Positions 1 through 8,371 of a stretch of DNA of 64,000 bases are shown here, piece by piece. Made by a program: the position numbers and the translations under genes. Location: assembly GCA_028285345.1 (NCBI GenBank), contig JANQPT010000012.1, positions 1-64,000 on the forward strand, written 5' to 3'. Source of the stretch: Planctomycetales bacterium (GTDB lineage Bacteria > Planctomycetota > Planctomycetia > Planctomycetales > Planctomycetaceae). The notes under the pieces are model-generated. The model was not told the origin of the DNA and made no database searches. It saw nothing but the letters and a program-made list of their open reading frames with translations. Within the stretch, counting starts at the first letter, position 1, and the number at the start of each line of letters is the position of its first letter.

Positions 1-197
1 TTAATATGCAGCGAGCCGCCAATTGCCAAACTTGATATGAGCATACCCGATACACGAGCCAGCCTGATTCTGCGTTTGTCCGACACGGCCGATGTCGAAC
101 CACCGACCCGCGGACAGCAAGCGCTGGTCCGAGGCTGAGCCTGACTCTTGAAGAGGTTCGCCACTGCATCAAATGCAACAGCAGACTGATTTTGGCG

Positions 198-785
198 CTA
201 ATCGGTAGGTGCTGCCTCCCGAGGTGGCCTGATGATTGCCGCCACGACAAGGCCCACCAGGAACCACCCAACGACCACATCGACGACAAACATCGCGGTG
301 TAGAAACCGTCAAAGTGCATCCAGTTGTAGTACGCGACGTGGCCCATCAGCGCCAGAAACACACCAAACCCGGTCACAAAACCAACCCGCTGAGGATAGC
401 TTCGGCAGGTCCCACTCACAGCGCAGCTCAGCGTTGAAGCTACGATTGCGGCGCCCAGAAAATCAATCAAAAAGCCCAGCCCAAGCACGGAACCTGACAT
501 CGGTTCGAGCCCACCTTTGTGAAAGTAGATTGCGAAAATCGGTCCCGCCTGGTGCCTCTTTACGAATTCGGACTCAGGGTCCATCATGTCTTCATCATCG
601 TTGCCAGACGGAACGATGTATACGCCTGACTCGATGTCTTGTTCGACAAGCGCATCACGGATAGTGTCTTCGTCAGGCAAAGCTGCGACAGTTGGACCAT
701 GTATGGGAATCAACATCCATGTCAGCATTTGCCATACAAAGTAGACAGCCGCACCTGGCAGTGCTGCGATGATGATTCGTTTCAT
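198..785 (-). CDS. Hypothetical inner-membrane protein, about four TM segments
   Basis: About 195 residues from the ATG at 785; the longer reading from 803 adds only six residues and has no better support. A hydrophobic N-terminal segment (signal anchor, roughly residues 4-25) is followed by an acidic loop rich in Asp/Glu (about 50-75), then three hydrophobic stretches around residues 95-120, 135-155 and 160-185. The tail carries a short basic/Pro run. I recognise no family or catalytic motif, so no function is assigned. It is separated from the broken phosphate-transporter gene upstream by about 150 bases with no clear terminator. The membrane topology is seen in the sequence; everything else is unknown. 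Confidence 0.6.
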   Translation of the reverse strand: MKRIIIAALPGAAVYFVWQMLTWMLIPIHGPTVAALPDEDTIRDALVEQDIESGVYIVPSGNDDEDMMDPESEFVKRHQAGPIFAIYFHKGGLEPMSGSVLGLGFLIDFLGAAIVASTLSCAVSGTCRSYPQRVGFVTGFGVFLALMGHVAYYNWMHFDGFYTAMFVVDVVVGWFLVGLVVAAIIRPPREAAPTD

Positions 786-932
786 TAGTGGCCTTTCTCC
801 CAATCTTGGTTAGTCGAACTCGTCGTTTTGCTCGGCGTGCACCAGTGTTCGTTTCCTTCTCTGATTCTGCTGTTTTATGACCTCGATGCAACCTAAAGCA
901 ATCCGATGGCGCCCACTGTAAACCAGTCGACG

Positions 933-1430
933 TCAACGAACATGGCGGTGGCTATTAGCGGACGGCCCAATCTTGTGTGCCAAGATATGTGACCAAACCG
1001 GTGTGCCAGGCGAAGCCTGGTTGGTTTTGCTAGTTGGAAGGTACTGGTCATGGTAATTGCTCGTTCGCCATGTAGTCGATCGGGCGGCTGTCGGGGTGAC
1101 GAGGCCATGAGTTGTCGAGATTGGCGTCCCAATGTGGGTCGCCGATAGAACCGTCAAGCCCGCACCCAGGGCCATAGCAGCACCATATTCGGCGCTGGCC
1201 ACAAGTTCGTCAGCAACCAACCCTTTGCCACTGAAACTCTTATATGACCTTCCCGTCAGCATGACAGCCGTCAGAGAACCGAAAAACGTGGTGGTCGTAG
1301 CCCATGCAAGGGCTCGGCGGTAGTTCGTCGTGCCGCAACCGAAGAGAGTCGCCACCCCCTTGAAATTGTCGTTCGCACCGTTGGCATAGGCGAGGCAGAC
1401 AACGGCGATGGAGATGATTATCAGTGTCAT
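933..1430 (-). pseudogene. Truncated PiT-family (PHO4) inorganic phosphate transporter
   Basis: The first ~110 residues are a clear PiT N-terminus: the signature ANGANDNFKGVATLFG near residue 16, then N-Y-R-R-A-L-A-W-A-T-T-T, and the second motif GTPISTTHGL near residue 100. Functional PiT permeases are about 350-500 residues with 10-12 membrane segments. This frame stops at 165, and the last ~55 residues are not transporter-like. The final part of the frame reads straight through a palindromic repeat (hairpins at 970-987 and 1006-1020), and the rest of the permease is missing. I therefore read it as a decayed gene. A start codon (ATG at 1430) is intact, so a short membrane peptide could still be made. 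The neighbours give no pathway clue. Confidence 0.75.
966..1025. repeat. Two-hairpin palindromic intergenic repeat (REPIN-like)
   Basis: Two short hairpins lie next to each other: ATCTTG-tgtgc-CAAGAT at 970-987 and CCAGGC-gaa-GCCTGG at 1006-1020, the second flanked by AACC/GGTT that can extend the stem. It sits at the point where the PiT frame loses homology. The second hairpin resembles in design (6-7 bp arm, 3-base loop) those at 35.0, 24.1 and 14.5 kb in this window. There is no T-run, so it is not a standard terminator. Confidence 0.55.
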
Positions 1431-1588
1431 ACGGCGCTGGCATCCAAGTGCTCAGAGTCTCGAGGGCGATGTGTGAGTTTGCCGGCACTTCGAAGGAACG
1501 CTCACGTCGTGTCAGAAAAACACCGACAATTCTGTCGAGATGGAACCGCGATAACACATTTGCTTCGCAGTCCATCCACGGTCCCATC

Positions 1589-3262
1589 CTATTGACCGTT
1601 TGATTTCAGTCCGGCGTCCAGTTTTTCGATTGCTTTGTCAAACAACTGGACGAACCTTTGCCGGTGATCCGCCTGTTGAAAGGCTCCTTGAGTCTTGAAG
1701 AACTCTTGTTGGACCAGAAGCTGAACTCTCAGTTTTTCGGCGGACTCCAGCGAACTGATGGGCTGATCACCGACGATCACTTTCACGGCAGCCGTATGTG
1801 CCACGACCGGCTGCTTGCGGCCCAGACGGCGTTCGATTGCTGTTTTGGGCTGACCGATTCCCTTCGCCGCCAGCCAACAACTGTTTTTGACGGTTATCGT
1901 TTTCGAGAGCGTCAATCGATTGATACCATTCTTTTGAGTCCGCGTGAAATTGATGCCTAGCGGCTTTCCCATGCTGATTACCTGTAGTTTTGACAGGCGC
2001 CGAGGACTGGCGAGTTCTGCAAGGATCGTCAGCTTGCCACCGTGTTTTGGAAGCCGAATCGTGCCGCCGGGTCCCACACCATTGACAGCCATCCGAATCA
2101 CAGGCCCGCTCGTCACAAACGTTTCGCTGCGCCCGATCGCCTGCTTCCAAGCAGAAAAGCTTGATTCTTCGCCGACACGAACATACGTGCGAACTTCACC
2201 TAGGAATGGTTGCCACGGATCGCGGAATCCGTAATTTGGCAAGTCCGTGCCGGCGACTGGCGGGACGATGAAACCACAGTTCAACAACAGATACCAAACA
2301 TCCGTATTGAAGAGATGTGTGTTGGCGATTTCAAAGAAATCGACTTGACCTAAGATCGTATCGAGAATTGCCGTCGATGCGGATGAGAGGGCCCCACCGT
2401 GAGCAGGCCCGCCGATGCCACCGAGTTCGTGAGTCCGCCGCAAAACATCGAGGAGCGGAGGATAGTGAAACGGAGAGCTCGAACTTCCGAGCCCACCGAT
2501 CGAGATTGGTGGGATTACCTCGTCGATTCCGAGTAGATTGATGTGACCTTGCTTGTTGCAGCGAAATTCTTCGCCCGAGCGGATCAGCCTCTCGCCGTCA
2601 ACAGCTTCCCCCTGTTTTCCAAAGGCATATTGTTCTGCCCAGATGCCGTCAATGTTTCCGCCTTTCAACACCAAGAAATGTGCGTGGGCCAGTCCGTCGG
2701 CATCGAGCATGGTCAGCCAGTCAGAATCGTGTTTACGGTGAGTTCGCGCGTAGTGCAGGTGTTCGTCAGCTGCACGCCAGCCCTCTTCACCTAAGTTAAC
2801 CCAGCGATTTAGCCCAACGTTCGCTGCAGCCGATCCTTCATTGACGTGAAAGGCGATAGTCTGAGGCACGTATTCGAACCCCTTCACAACGGTAACGCGG
2901 CCTTTGACGGCGTCTTGCGGTAACGGGATCAGAATCTCACCAGTTCCTCTGGCGTACGTCGCTATGAAATGCTCCTTTCGCCGATGATGGATGGAAACGA
3001 ATCGTAATCCGTGTTTTCCCAACGTCGCGGGAACATACACGTCATCATCTACGGACAGCGAGAATCGGGCAGCTATTTCCACTTTGGACTTCGCATCTGT
3101 TATCCGCAAGCGAAGGTGCGGGCCCGCCGCAATGCGTTTTCCGGCCGCCGTCACCCGGTAGGTCGGGGCTGAATGCCCTTCGTGGCCATTCGCCATATGA
3201 CAATTCGAAACGCCGCAAAACACAAAGGCGGAAATGACAGCCGAACGGAAACTCCACACCAC
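1589..3262 (-). CDS. CehA/McbA-like metallohydrolase (PHP-type), secreted
   Basis: 557 residues. It starts at a GTG (3262) preceded by a GGAGG ribosome binding site about nine bases upstream. An N-terminal hydrophobic segment (residues 4-20) looks like a signal peptide. The middle of the protein holds the family's metal-site features: DEHLHYART (His168, His170), LDADGLAHAHF near 187, and a later GGIGGPAHGG segment near 285. This pattern matches CehA/McbA family esterase-like metallohydrolases, which are widespread and mostly uncharacterised in Planctomycetes. The C-terminal ~150 residues are beta-rich and then helical. The substrate cannot be read from the sequence. The next gene downstream is the PiT remnant, with no obvious functional link. 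Confidence 0.75.
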   Translation of the reverse strand: MVWSFRSAVISAFVFCGVSNCHMANGHEGHSAPTYRVTAAGKRIAAGPHLRLRITDAKSKVEIAARFSLSVDDDVYVPATLGKHGLRFVSIHHRRKEHFIATYARGTGEILIPLPQDAVKGRVTVVKGFEYVPQTIAFHVNEGSAAANVGLNRWVNLGEEGWRAADEHLHYARTHRKHDSDWLTMLDADGLAHAHFLVLKGGNIDGIWAEQYAFGKQGEAVDGERLIRSGEEFRCNKQGHINLLGIDEVIPPISIGGLGSSSSPFHYPPLLDVLRRTHELGGIGGPAHGGALSSASTAILDTILGQVDFFEIANTHLFNTDVWYLLLNCGFIVPPVAGTDLPNYGFRDPWQPFLGEVRTYVRVGEESSFSAWKQAIGRSETFVTSGPVIRMAVNGVGPGGTIRLPKHGGKLTILAELASPRRLSKLQVISMGKPLGINFTRTQKNGINRLTLSKTITVKNSCWLAAKGIGQPKTAIERRLGRKQPVVAHTAAVKVIVGDQPISSLESAEKLRVQLLVQQEFFKTQGAFQQADHRQRFVQLFDKAIEKLDAGLKSNGQ

Positions 3263-3320
3263 AGCTCCATCCCTCCAGGAACAGGTTGAAATCGATCAGC
3301 ATTAGTTGGTCCCATTTAGA

Positions 3321-3563
3321 CTAACAGCAACGAATTGCAAACGCGACCAAATCTATCTCGCGTATTGAGCCCTCGGTGCATCTCGCAATCCAGACCAAGT
3401 CCACCAGTTCCTCCAGAGTGAGGTGCCGCCCAACTGAGTATCTCCGCCGAACCCTCGAGCGAGGACCTTGATAATCCCAAACCGCGCTACCCTCGAGCTT
3501 TTTGACGATTCCACCAAAGCGGAGACATTTCAAGTCGTCGTCCGAGCCCCTCCGCGCAGCCAT
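3321..3563 (-). CDS. Possible small hypothetical protein (80 aa)
   Basis: An open frame of 80 codons from an ATG at 3563, on the same strand as the metallohydrolase and about 58 bases upstream of it. The product has a basic first half (RSRVRRRYS) and an amphipathic C-terminal half (LTLEELVDLVWIAR) that looks protein-like. Its start is only about 20 bases from the divergent flavin-oxidase gene start. No family is recognised and no strong ribosome binding site is seen. It may equally be the untranslated leader of the downstream gene. This is a low-confidence call, included because the ~310-base divergent region otherwise holds no gene. Confidence 0.25.
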   Translation of the reverse strand: MAARRGSDDDLKCLRFGGIVKKLEGSAVWDYQGPRSRVRRRYSVGRHLTLEELVDLVWIARCTEGSIREIDLVAFAIRCC

Positions 3564-3586
3564 CGCCGCCTGGTATGATCTTGGGC

Positions 3587-5002
3587 ATGGAGATTCGTAC
3601 ACAATCCGGCGAATTACGCAACGTGGACGACGCAGCGTTTGAAAAGCTTGCAGCACGTATGCACGGCGACTTGATCGGACCGAAAGATCTGGGCTACGAT
3701 GAAGCACGCACCGTCTTCAATGGGATGATTCAACGTCGGCCTGCGAGCGTGATCCGTTGTTCCGGCGTGGCCGACGTCATCCAGGCTGTCCGTTTTGCGC
3801 GTGACAATGAGATTCTCGTCTCGGTTCGCAGCGGTGGCCACAACGTCGCAGGCAGCTCTGTGGCGGAGGCCGGCCTGATGATCGACCTACGCCAACTTCG
3901 CGAGGTACATGTTAACCCCCGGAAACGACTAGCGCATGTGGGTGGGGGCGCGCTGCTCCGTGATCTCGATTGGGAGACGCAGGCATTTGGCTTGGCCGTG
4001 CCCGCTGGTGTGGTTTCCGATACGGGTGTAGCCGGGCTGACACTCGGTGGTGGCTACGGCTGGCTGCGGGCTAAATACGGGTTGAGCATCGACAATCTAG
4101 TCGCCGCCGACGTTGTCACTGCAGACGGCGACTACCTTCACGCGAACGACACCGAAAATTCCGATCTATTCTGGGCTCTGCGGGGAGGCGGCGGTAATTT
4201 TGGCATCGTGACGCGATTCACGTTCCGGGCGCATCCTGTCGGCCCAAAAGTGGTGTTTTGTGCTCCCTCTTACCCGATTTCGCGAGCCCGTTCTGTCGCA
4301 TCGGCATGGCGTGAATTCATGGAGGAAGCACCTGAAGAATTCACGAGCGTGATCTTTCTGCAGCAACTCAATCCGGATTCCGGAACTGCTTCAAGTATCG
4401 ATGTGATTTGCATCGTTGGCGTCTATGCTGGCGACGTGAATGAAGGCGAACGCGTAATTGCTCCGCTCCGGCAACTTCGTCCGCTTCTCGCCGATGAAAG
4501 TGGGTCGAAGGACTTTGTCGATGTTCAGCGTCACCTCGATTCTCCCGTTCCTACTGGTTCGATGCGGGCATATTTCAAGTCCCTCTATACCGCCGAATTT
4601 CCCGACAGTCTCGTCGAGACCATTCTCGACGCATTCGCCGTCCGTCCCGCGGCCACTTCGGCGGTCGTCATCCAAGCATTGCGCGGCGCAAACCAGCGAG
4701 TCTCGGCTGACGCCACAGCATTCGGCGACCGCAGCGCGAACTACATGATCGAGCTCAATTCGTCCTGGCCGAATGATCGCGAAACCGATCGCAATGTGGC
4801 ATGGACGCGTGATCTGTTCCGTCAGCTGGAACCTCATGGAAACGGCGGTGTTTACCTCAATCATGCGGGGGATCACCAAGAAACGGTCGCCCACGCCGCC
4901 GCGACTTTGGGCGACAACTATGAGCGCCTTCGGGTAATCAAGAAGAAATACGATGCGAGCAACTTCTTCAGTCTAAACCACAATATCCCGCCGGCCGAAT
5001 AG
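3587..5002 (+). CDS. FAD-linked oxidase, berberine-bridge-enzyme type
   Basis: About 471 residues from the ATG at 3587; an in-frame ATG at 3575 adds four residues and cannot be excluded. The PCMH/FAD_binding_4 domain fills roughly residues 50-220 and contains RSGGHNVAGSS, whose His85 is the usual covalent flavin-histidyl site. It is followed by LTLGGGYGWL and ALRGGGGNFGIVTRF. The C-terminal BBE motif is present (YLNHAGD...NYERLRVIKKKYD...NFFSLNHNI). The second flavin link used by bicovalent members, a Cys before TGVAGLTLGGG, is Val here (PAGVVSDTGVAG), so attachment is probably single. These enzymes oxidise sugars, alcohols or amines with O2. No signal peptide is visible. Confidence 0.88.
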   Translation: MEIRTQSGELRNVDDAAFEKLAARMHGDLIGPKDLGYDEARTVFNGMIQRRPASVIRCSGVADVIQAVRFARDNEILVSVRSGGHNVAGSSVAEAGLMIDLRQLREVHVNPRKRLAHVGGGALLRDLDWETQAFGLAVPAGVVSDTGVAGLTLGGGYGWLRAKYGLSIDNLVAADVVTADGDYLHANDTENSDLFWALRGGGGNFGIVTRFTFRAHPVGPKVVFCAPSYPISRARSVASAWREFMEEAPEEFTSVIFLQQLNPDSGTASSIDVICIVGVYAGDVNEGERVIAPLRQLRPLLADESGSKDFVDVQRHLDSPVPTGSMRAYFKSLYTAEFPDSLVETILDAFAVRPAATSAVVIQALRGANQRVSADATAFGDRSANYMIELNSSWPNDRETDRNVAWTRDLFRQLEPHGNGGVYLNHAGDHQETVAHAAATLGDNYERLRVIKKKYDASNFFSLNHNIPPAE

Positions 5003-5059
5003 CCCAGTTGGCTGACTCGACATTCTGAAGTTTTGTGTCCGAGTTCTCGACAATGAGGG

Positions 5060-5158
5060 CAGCAGATTCCGGTTCTCCTGTCGGGTAAAAAACTCCGCGG
5101 AATGCGATCTGCTGTTCCTGCCGACGTTTGCGGTTTGTTCGCCCGACCGATTTCGGTC
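5060..5158. other. Convergent intergenic region with inverted repeats
   Basis: The ~350 bases between the flavin oxidase and the LRR lipoprotein hold no convincing gene. Two structures stand out. One is an imperfect inverted repeat with arms CAGCAGAT (5060-5067) and ATCTGCTG (5107-5114) and a nested TTCCG/CGGAA pair. The other is a tight hairpin, GACCGA-tt-TCGGTC, at 5145-5158. Neither is followed by a T-run on either strand. They could be transcript-end structures for the two convergent genes or decayed repeats. Confidence 0.35.
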
Positions 5159-5351
5159 GCTTGATTTCGCTTCGGATTTGCCCGCTGCTCGTCGGATCAT
5201 CCCGATTCAGCGCCAGAGGTGCGATAAGTGGGCATGAGACGACCGCACACTAACCTCGCCGCCTGCCAATGAACTCCAGAAGCTGCACCGGCGTGTTCGG
5301 TTCGATGCCCGCATCGACGCTATTCGAGTTGCATCCAGGCATGCGGGACTC

Positions 5352-6314
5352 TTACGACTTCGCGTCGGTTACCCCGGAGACAACTTCGCAGTCAGGCAGC
5401 GCCTCGCGAAGCTTGTCGGCTCCCTCATTGGTCACATGCGTATTGGTCACTTCTATACGCGTCAACTTATTCAGACCGAGGATGTTCTCGATCCCTTCAT
5501 CACTGACGGGAGTGCGTCCCAGGTGCAGAAACTCAAGGTTTATCAACGGTTTGAGCTTCGGCAAGCCGCCGTCGGTGATCTGCGTGCTGTCGAGGTTCAG
5601 CCAGACCAATTGCTTCATTGCAGTGACATGATTCAACCCGGCGTCGGTCACATTGGTCGTGTACAGGTTGAGATTGGTCAGGGTGGCGATCTCCCTGAGG
5701 TGGGCCAGACCACTGTCGTCAACGCTAGTCATGCTCACGTCCAGGTTTGCGAGTTTAGCCGCCTTCTTGAGGTGGCGCATCCCCTCGCCGGTGACTTGGG
5801 TATTGCTGATTCGCAACCGACGCAACCGCGGCAGAGCGGCGAGGTGTCGCAGCCCGGCGTTGGTGATCGGTGTGCCAGAAAGGTAGATCTGCTCGAGGCT
5901 CGGGATCGATTTGAGCTTCTCAAGACCCTCGTCGCTCACGCTGGTCGCGTCGAGCTTCAAGACTTTGAGCTTATCGAGCCCGACTATGCTGTCGATCGCG
6001 GCGTCGGTCACCTCTTCGCCGGATAGTTGCAAGTCCTTAAGAGACCCCATCGCCACGAGCAGCTTCGCAGTCGCGTCGGTGGCTTTGCCGTCGCGGATCT
6101 GAACGACGATCACGTTGCCTTCGCTGTCGAGCCTGACCACAGCGTCCAATTCCTTCAGGACGTCGATTGGCTGGAGGGGCTTTTCTTCTGCCGGTGCGGC
6201 GGTCGTCTCGCTACTTGTTGATTCAGCATCCTCCGAGGGCGCGGTTTGTTGCGTGCAGGCAGCCAATGTGCAGGTCACCGCCAACAGCGCGACGTGGTAA
6301 ACAACACGTGTCAT
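5352..6314 (-). CDS. Leucine-rich-repeat lipoprotein
   Basis: 320 residues. The N-terminus has a lipoprotein signal ending in the lipobox LAAC (Cys20), followed by a Ser/Thr/Glu/Ala-rich linker, so the protein should be membrane-anchored on the periplasmic side. From about residue 90 to 315 there are roughly nine LRRs of 23-24 residues with the pattern L-x-x-L-x-L-x-x-T-x-I/V-T/S-D-x-G-L, the GALA/cysteine-containing type common in planctomycetes. Such proteins are thought to mediate protein-protein contacts. The ligand is unknown. A second LRR protein lies at 9.3 kb. The strand opposite carries long shadow frames caused by the repeat periodicity. Confidence 0.85.
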   Translation of the reverse strand: MTRVVYHVALLAVTCTLAACTQQTAPSEDAESTSSETTAAPAEEKPLQPIDVLKELDAVVRLDSEGNVIVVQIRDGKATDATAKLLVAMGSLKDLQLSGEEVTDAAIDSIVGLDKLKVLKLDATSVSDEGLEKLKSIPSLEQIYLSGTPITNAGLRHLAALPRLRRLRISNTQVTGEGMRHLKKAAKLANLDVSMTSVDDSGLAHLREIATLTNLNLYTTNVTDAGLNHVTAMKQLVWLNLDSTQITDGGLPKLKPLINLEFLHLGRTPVSDEGIENILGLNKLTRIEVTNTHVTNEGADKLREALPDCEVVSGVTDAKS

Positions 6315-6715
6315 GGAAGTCTCCAGAATCTGGTGTGTGGTCGTTGCGACGGCGTCCGATGAGCGGAGTATAGCAACGCCATTCTGCCCGCGACACTAGC
6401 CACCTGCGACCGGTGTCAAGGAGTGCCGTTCTCGCATCTCGTGGGCCAACAATTTGAGTCAACGACTTGCTAAATCCTACGCACAATACAACAAACCGTC
6501 GTGAGTCACTAGAACACTTGTAGCAATCAGAGAATGAGCCGAATACGCGTTAACCAACGCCGCACCTGCATTCCAGAGAGTTCGAGAGTTTGGAACAGGG
6601 TCCAATCCAAAAACCCACTTTGCGGAACGGACCCCAATCCGAACGTTTCGAACCAGAGAGTTTTTCGGGGAGCAGCCGGGCGTCGCAAAGCCTTTGACGC
6701 CGTGAGGATATACGA

Positions 6716-6747
6716 CAAAACGCCGTAGCTCTCGCCACGGCGTTTTG
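6716..6747 (-). terminator. Rho-independent terminator downstream of tRNA-Asn
   Basis: A perfect 11-bp stem (CAAAACGCCGT / ACGGCGTTTTG) with a 10-base loop lies 43 bases beyond the 3' end of the tRNA. The stem itself ends in TTTTG on either strand, so it can work in both directions. It probably ends the tRNA transcript and insulates the LRR lipoprotein gene, whose start at 6314 lies a further 400 bases on. The bases between (6315-6715) show nothing else I can support. Confidence 0.8.
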
Positions 6748-6789
6748 CGTTAACCAAATTGGAGCGAAAGTTCGCTCGCGAAATATTAG

Positions 6790-6862
6790 CTCCCCGACTT
6801 GGACTCGAACCAAGAACCTAGCGGTTAACAGCCGCTCGCTCTACCGATTGAGCTATCGGGGA
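6790..6862 (-). tRNA. tRNA-Asn (GTT)
   Basis: On the minus strand the sequence folds into a full cloverleaf: acceptor arms TCCCCGA / TCGGGGA, D-loop AGCTCAATCGGTAGAGC, anticodon stem AGCGG/CCGCT with loop CTGTTAA, and T-arm GGTTCGAGTCC. The anticodon GTT reads Asn codons. The discriminator base is G, as expected for Asn. No CCA is encoded, so it must be added after transcription. A strong terminator follows at 6716-6747. Confidence 0.95.
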
Positions 6863-7019
6863 TCGTGAGGCGACGCTCGGTAACGGCGCCCGGTGATAAT
6901 TGTTCCTACTGGTAATGAATCTTGGCCTGCGATTCAAGATTGGGAGATCGACTTCTTACAGAATTCTCGCTCTTTTTGAAGGTCGGTTGTAGCAAATTGG
7001 CCGGTCCTCGCCCCGGCAC

Positions 7020-7484
7020 TTACTCCGCATCCGGTGATCCGTCCCGCTGCTTCTCCAAGATCACGCAGTTTCCGCGATCATTATACTCGATCGAATTCAT
7101 AAACGCCTGCATCAACATAATGCCCCGACCGCTGGGCCGCTCTAGGTTTTCGTCGGCGGTGGGATCGGGAACGTCCGCAACGGAAAACCCGGGGCCTTCG
7201 TCTTCGATCTCGACGCGCAATCGATCCGAATTGACCCACCCCTCGATTCGCACCTGCTTTGACAAGTCCGACCCGTTGCCGTGCTTAATCGCGTTCACCA
7301 ACGCTTCTTCCAAAGCCAATCGAACTCCAAAGATGTCCCGCTCCGAGAATCCCCGATCCTGCAGCTTCTGGATGATGGTTTCCTGAACCTTCAAACCGGC
7401 TGATGTTTCACTGGGAATCTCGAATAAAAACTCTTCGACGCCTGACATGTCGTTGGTGGGGGACATGGCCTGGGAACTGCCCAT
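7020..7484 (-). CDS. RsbW/SpoIIAB-like anti-sigma regulatory serine kinase
   Basis: About 154 residues from the ATG at 7484; the frame is open further upstream to 7634 but that stretch is low-complexity and not conserved-looking. It has the GHKL ATPase fold of the HATPase_c_2 family: N-box ALEEALVNAIKHGN, G1 box DEGPGF, and a G2-like GRGIMLMQAF. Family members phosphorylate a STAS antagonist and sequester a sigma factor, or act as the kinase in a partner-switching cascade. The gene lies directly after its likely partner, the STAS protein at 7687-8049. No sigma factor or PP2C phosphatase is adjacent, so the target is not visible here. Confidence 0.88.
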   Translation of the reverse strand: MGSSQAMSPTNDMSGVEEFLFEIPSETSAGLKVQETIIQKLQDRGFSERDIFGVRLALEEALVNAIKHGNGSDLSKQVRIEGWVNSDRLRVEIEDEGPGFSVADVPDPTADENLERPSGRGIMLMQAFMNSIEYNDRGNCVILEKQRDGSPDAE

Positions 7485-7655
7485 TACAAAATAATCAAAA
7501 ACCCTTTGAGGCGTTTGACTGCCACAGGTTTTTTGTTGCTTAAGTAACTGGAGGGGGGTTTTGAAAGTGGTTTTCGGAATCGAGGACACCGGCAAATTGG
7601 CGACAGTGTACCATCTTGCGCGAGAGGAGGTCAAACTCAGACACGCTCCGGGCGG

Positions 7656-7670
7656 GACGGGTCGCCCGTC
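7656..7670. other. Small hairpin between STAS and anti-sigma genes
   Basis: GACGGG-tcg-CCCGTC forms a 6-bp GC-rich hairpin 17 bases past the STAS stop codon. There is no T-run. It may attenuate read-through into the kinase gene or be another of the short palindromes seen between genes in this window. Confidence 0.35.
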
Positions 7671-7686
7671 GCGGCGGGTTCACCTC

Positions 7687-8049
7687 TTACAGTCCTGCAA
7701 GCGCGTCGTCCTGGGTTTGACGAATGTCGAACAACTTATTGAGTCGCGTGATCTCAAACACTTCCAGGATTTCAGGACGAATTGCGCACAGCCGCAATTG
7801 ACCGCGGGCCGCCTTGACTTTCTTGTCCAGCGTGATGAGTTTGCCCAGTGCGGCGCTGGAAAGATACTCCACGTGGGTGAAATCCAAAACGATGCGCGTT
7901 CGGCCGTCTTCGTCGACGAGACTGAATAGCTGATCACCGATCACCTGGATGTTCGCTTCATCCAGTATCTTTTTGTCGGTGAAACTCGCAACCGTCACTT
8001 CGCCGATTTCTTCGACGACGATTCTTCGCTGTCCGGCTGACATCTGCAT
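7687..8049 (-). CDS. STAS-domain anti-sigma factor antagonist
   Basis: 120 residues, the normal size for a single STAS domain. The segment DFTHVEYLSSAALGKLI (around residues 57-72) aligns with the phosphorylation loop of SpoIIAA/RsbV; the target would be Ser64 or Ser65. When dephosphorylated, such proteins bind the RsbW-like kinase and free its partner. The kinase gene follows on the same strand with a ~200-base gap. Together they form the core of a partner-switching module acting in the cytoplasm. Two Met codons lie three residues apart at the N-terminus (8049 and 8043); I keep the first. Confidence 0.9.
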   Translation of the reverse strand: MQMSAGQRRIVVEEIGEVTVASFTDKKILDEANIQVIGDQLFSLVDEDGRTRIVLDFTHVEYLSSAALGKLITLDKKVKAARGQLRLCAIRPEILEVFEITRLNKLFDIRQTQDDALAGL

Positions 8050-8371
8050 CGTTCCTCATGAAGATCAGTGAAAACTTGGGAGGCCGTATTGGTCAGAAAT
8101 ACGGCAGAATCGTCAACTCAGGTTCCGCCCGGACTGAGAACGTCCCTGTCGTCAGGCCGAATCGCCGAAGAAGGTTTTCCTTTTCTTGCGACGACTTCCG
8201 GACCGGATAAGTCGTGACTCACGATTTTCCCGCCAAATAGGTCCCTCGATCATCCCGGTTCTGCATTCAACTGTCAAGCGAATTTGGTCAACAGCGTCCC
8301 TTCCACAGTGGTTTTTTCCGCGCACCTGAAGGGATATTTCGACAATATGGAACAGACCGATCTCCGCGCCG
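8050..8371. other. Intergenic region upstream of the STAS gene
   Basis: About 320 bases with no gene I can support. It holds one inverted repeat, ACGACTT (8191-8197) and AAGTCGT (8209-8215), with CCGG/CCGG inside the loop. There is no T-run in the direction of transcription of either neighbour. This region must contain the promoter of the STAS-kinase pair and the 3' end of the amidinotransferase-like gene. I cannot identify a sigma-factor-specific promoter. Confidence 0.4.

Noticed and set aside
5436..6026. Plus-strand frame of 196 codons opposite the LRR lipoprotein
   Set aside because: It is produced by the 24-residue periodicity of the LRR gene read backwards; the translation is a repetitive artefact.
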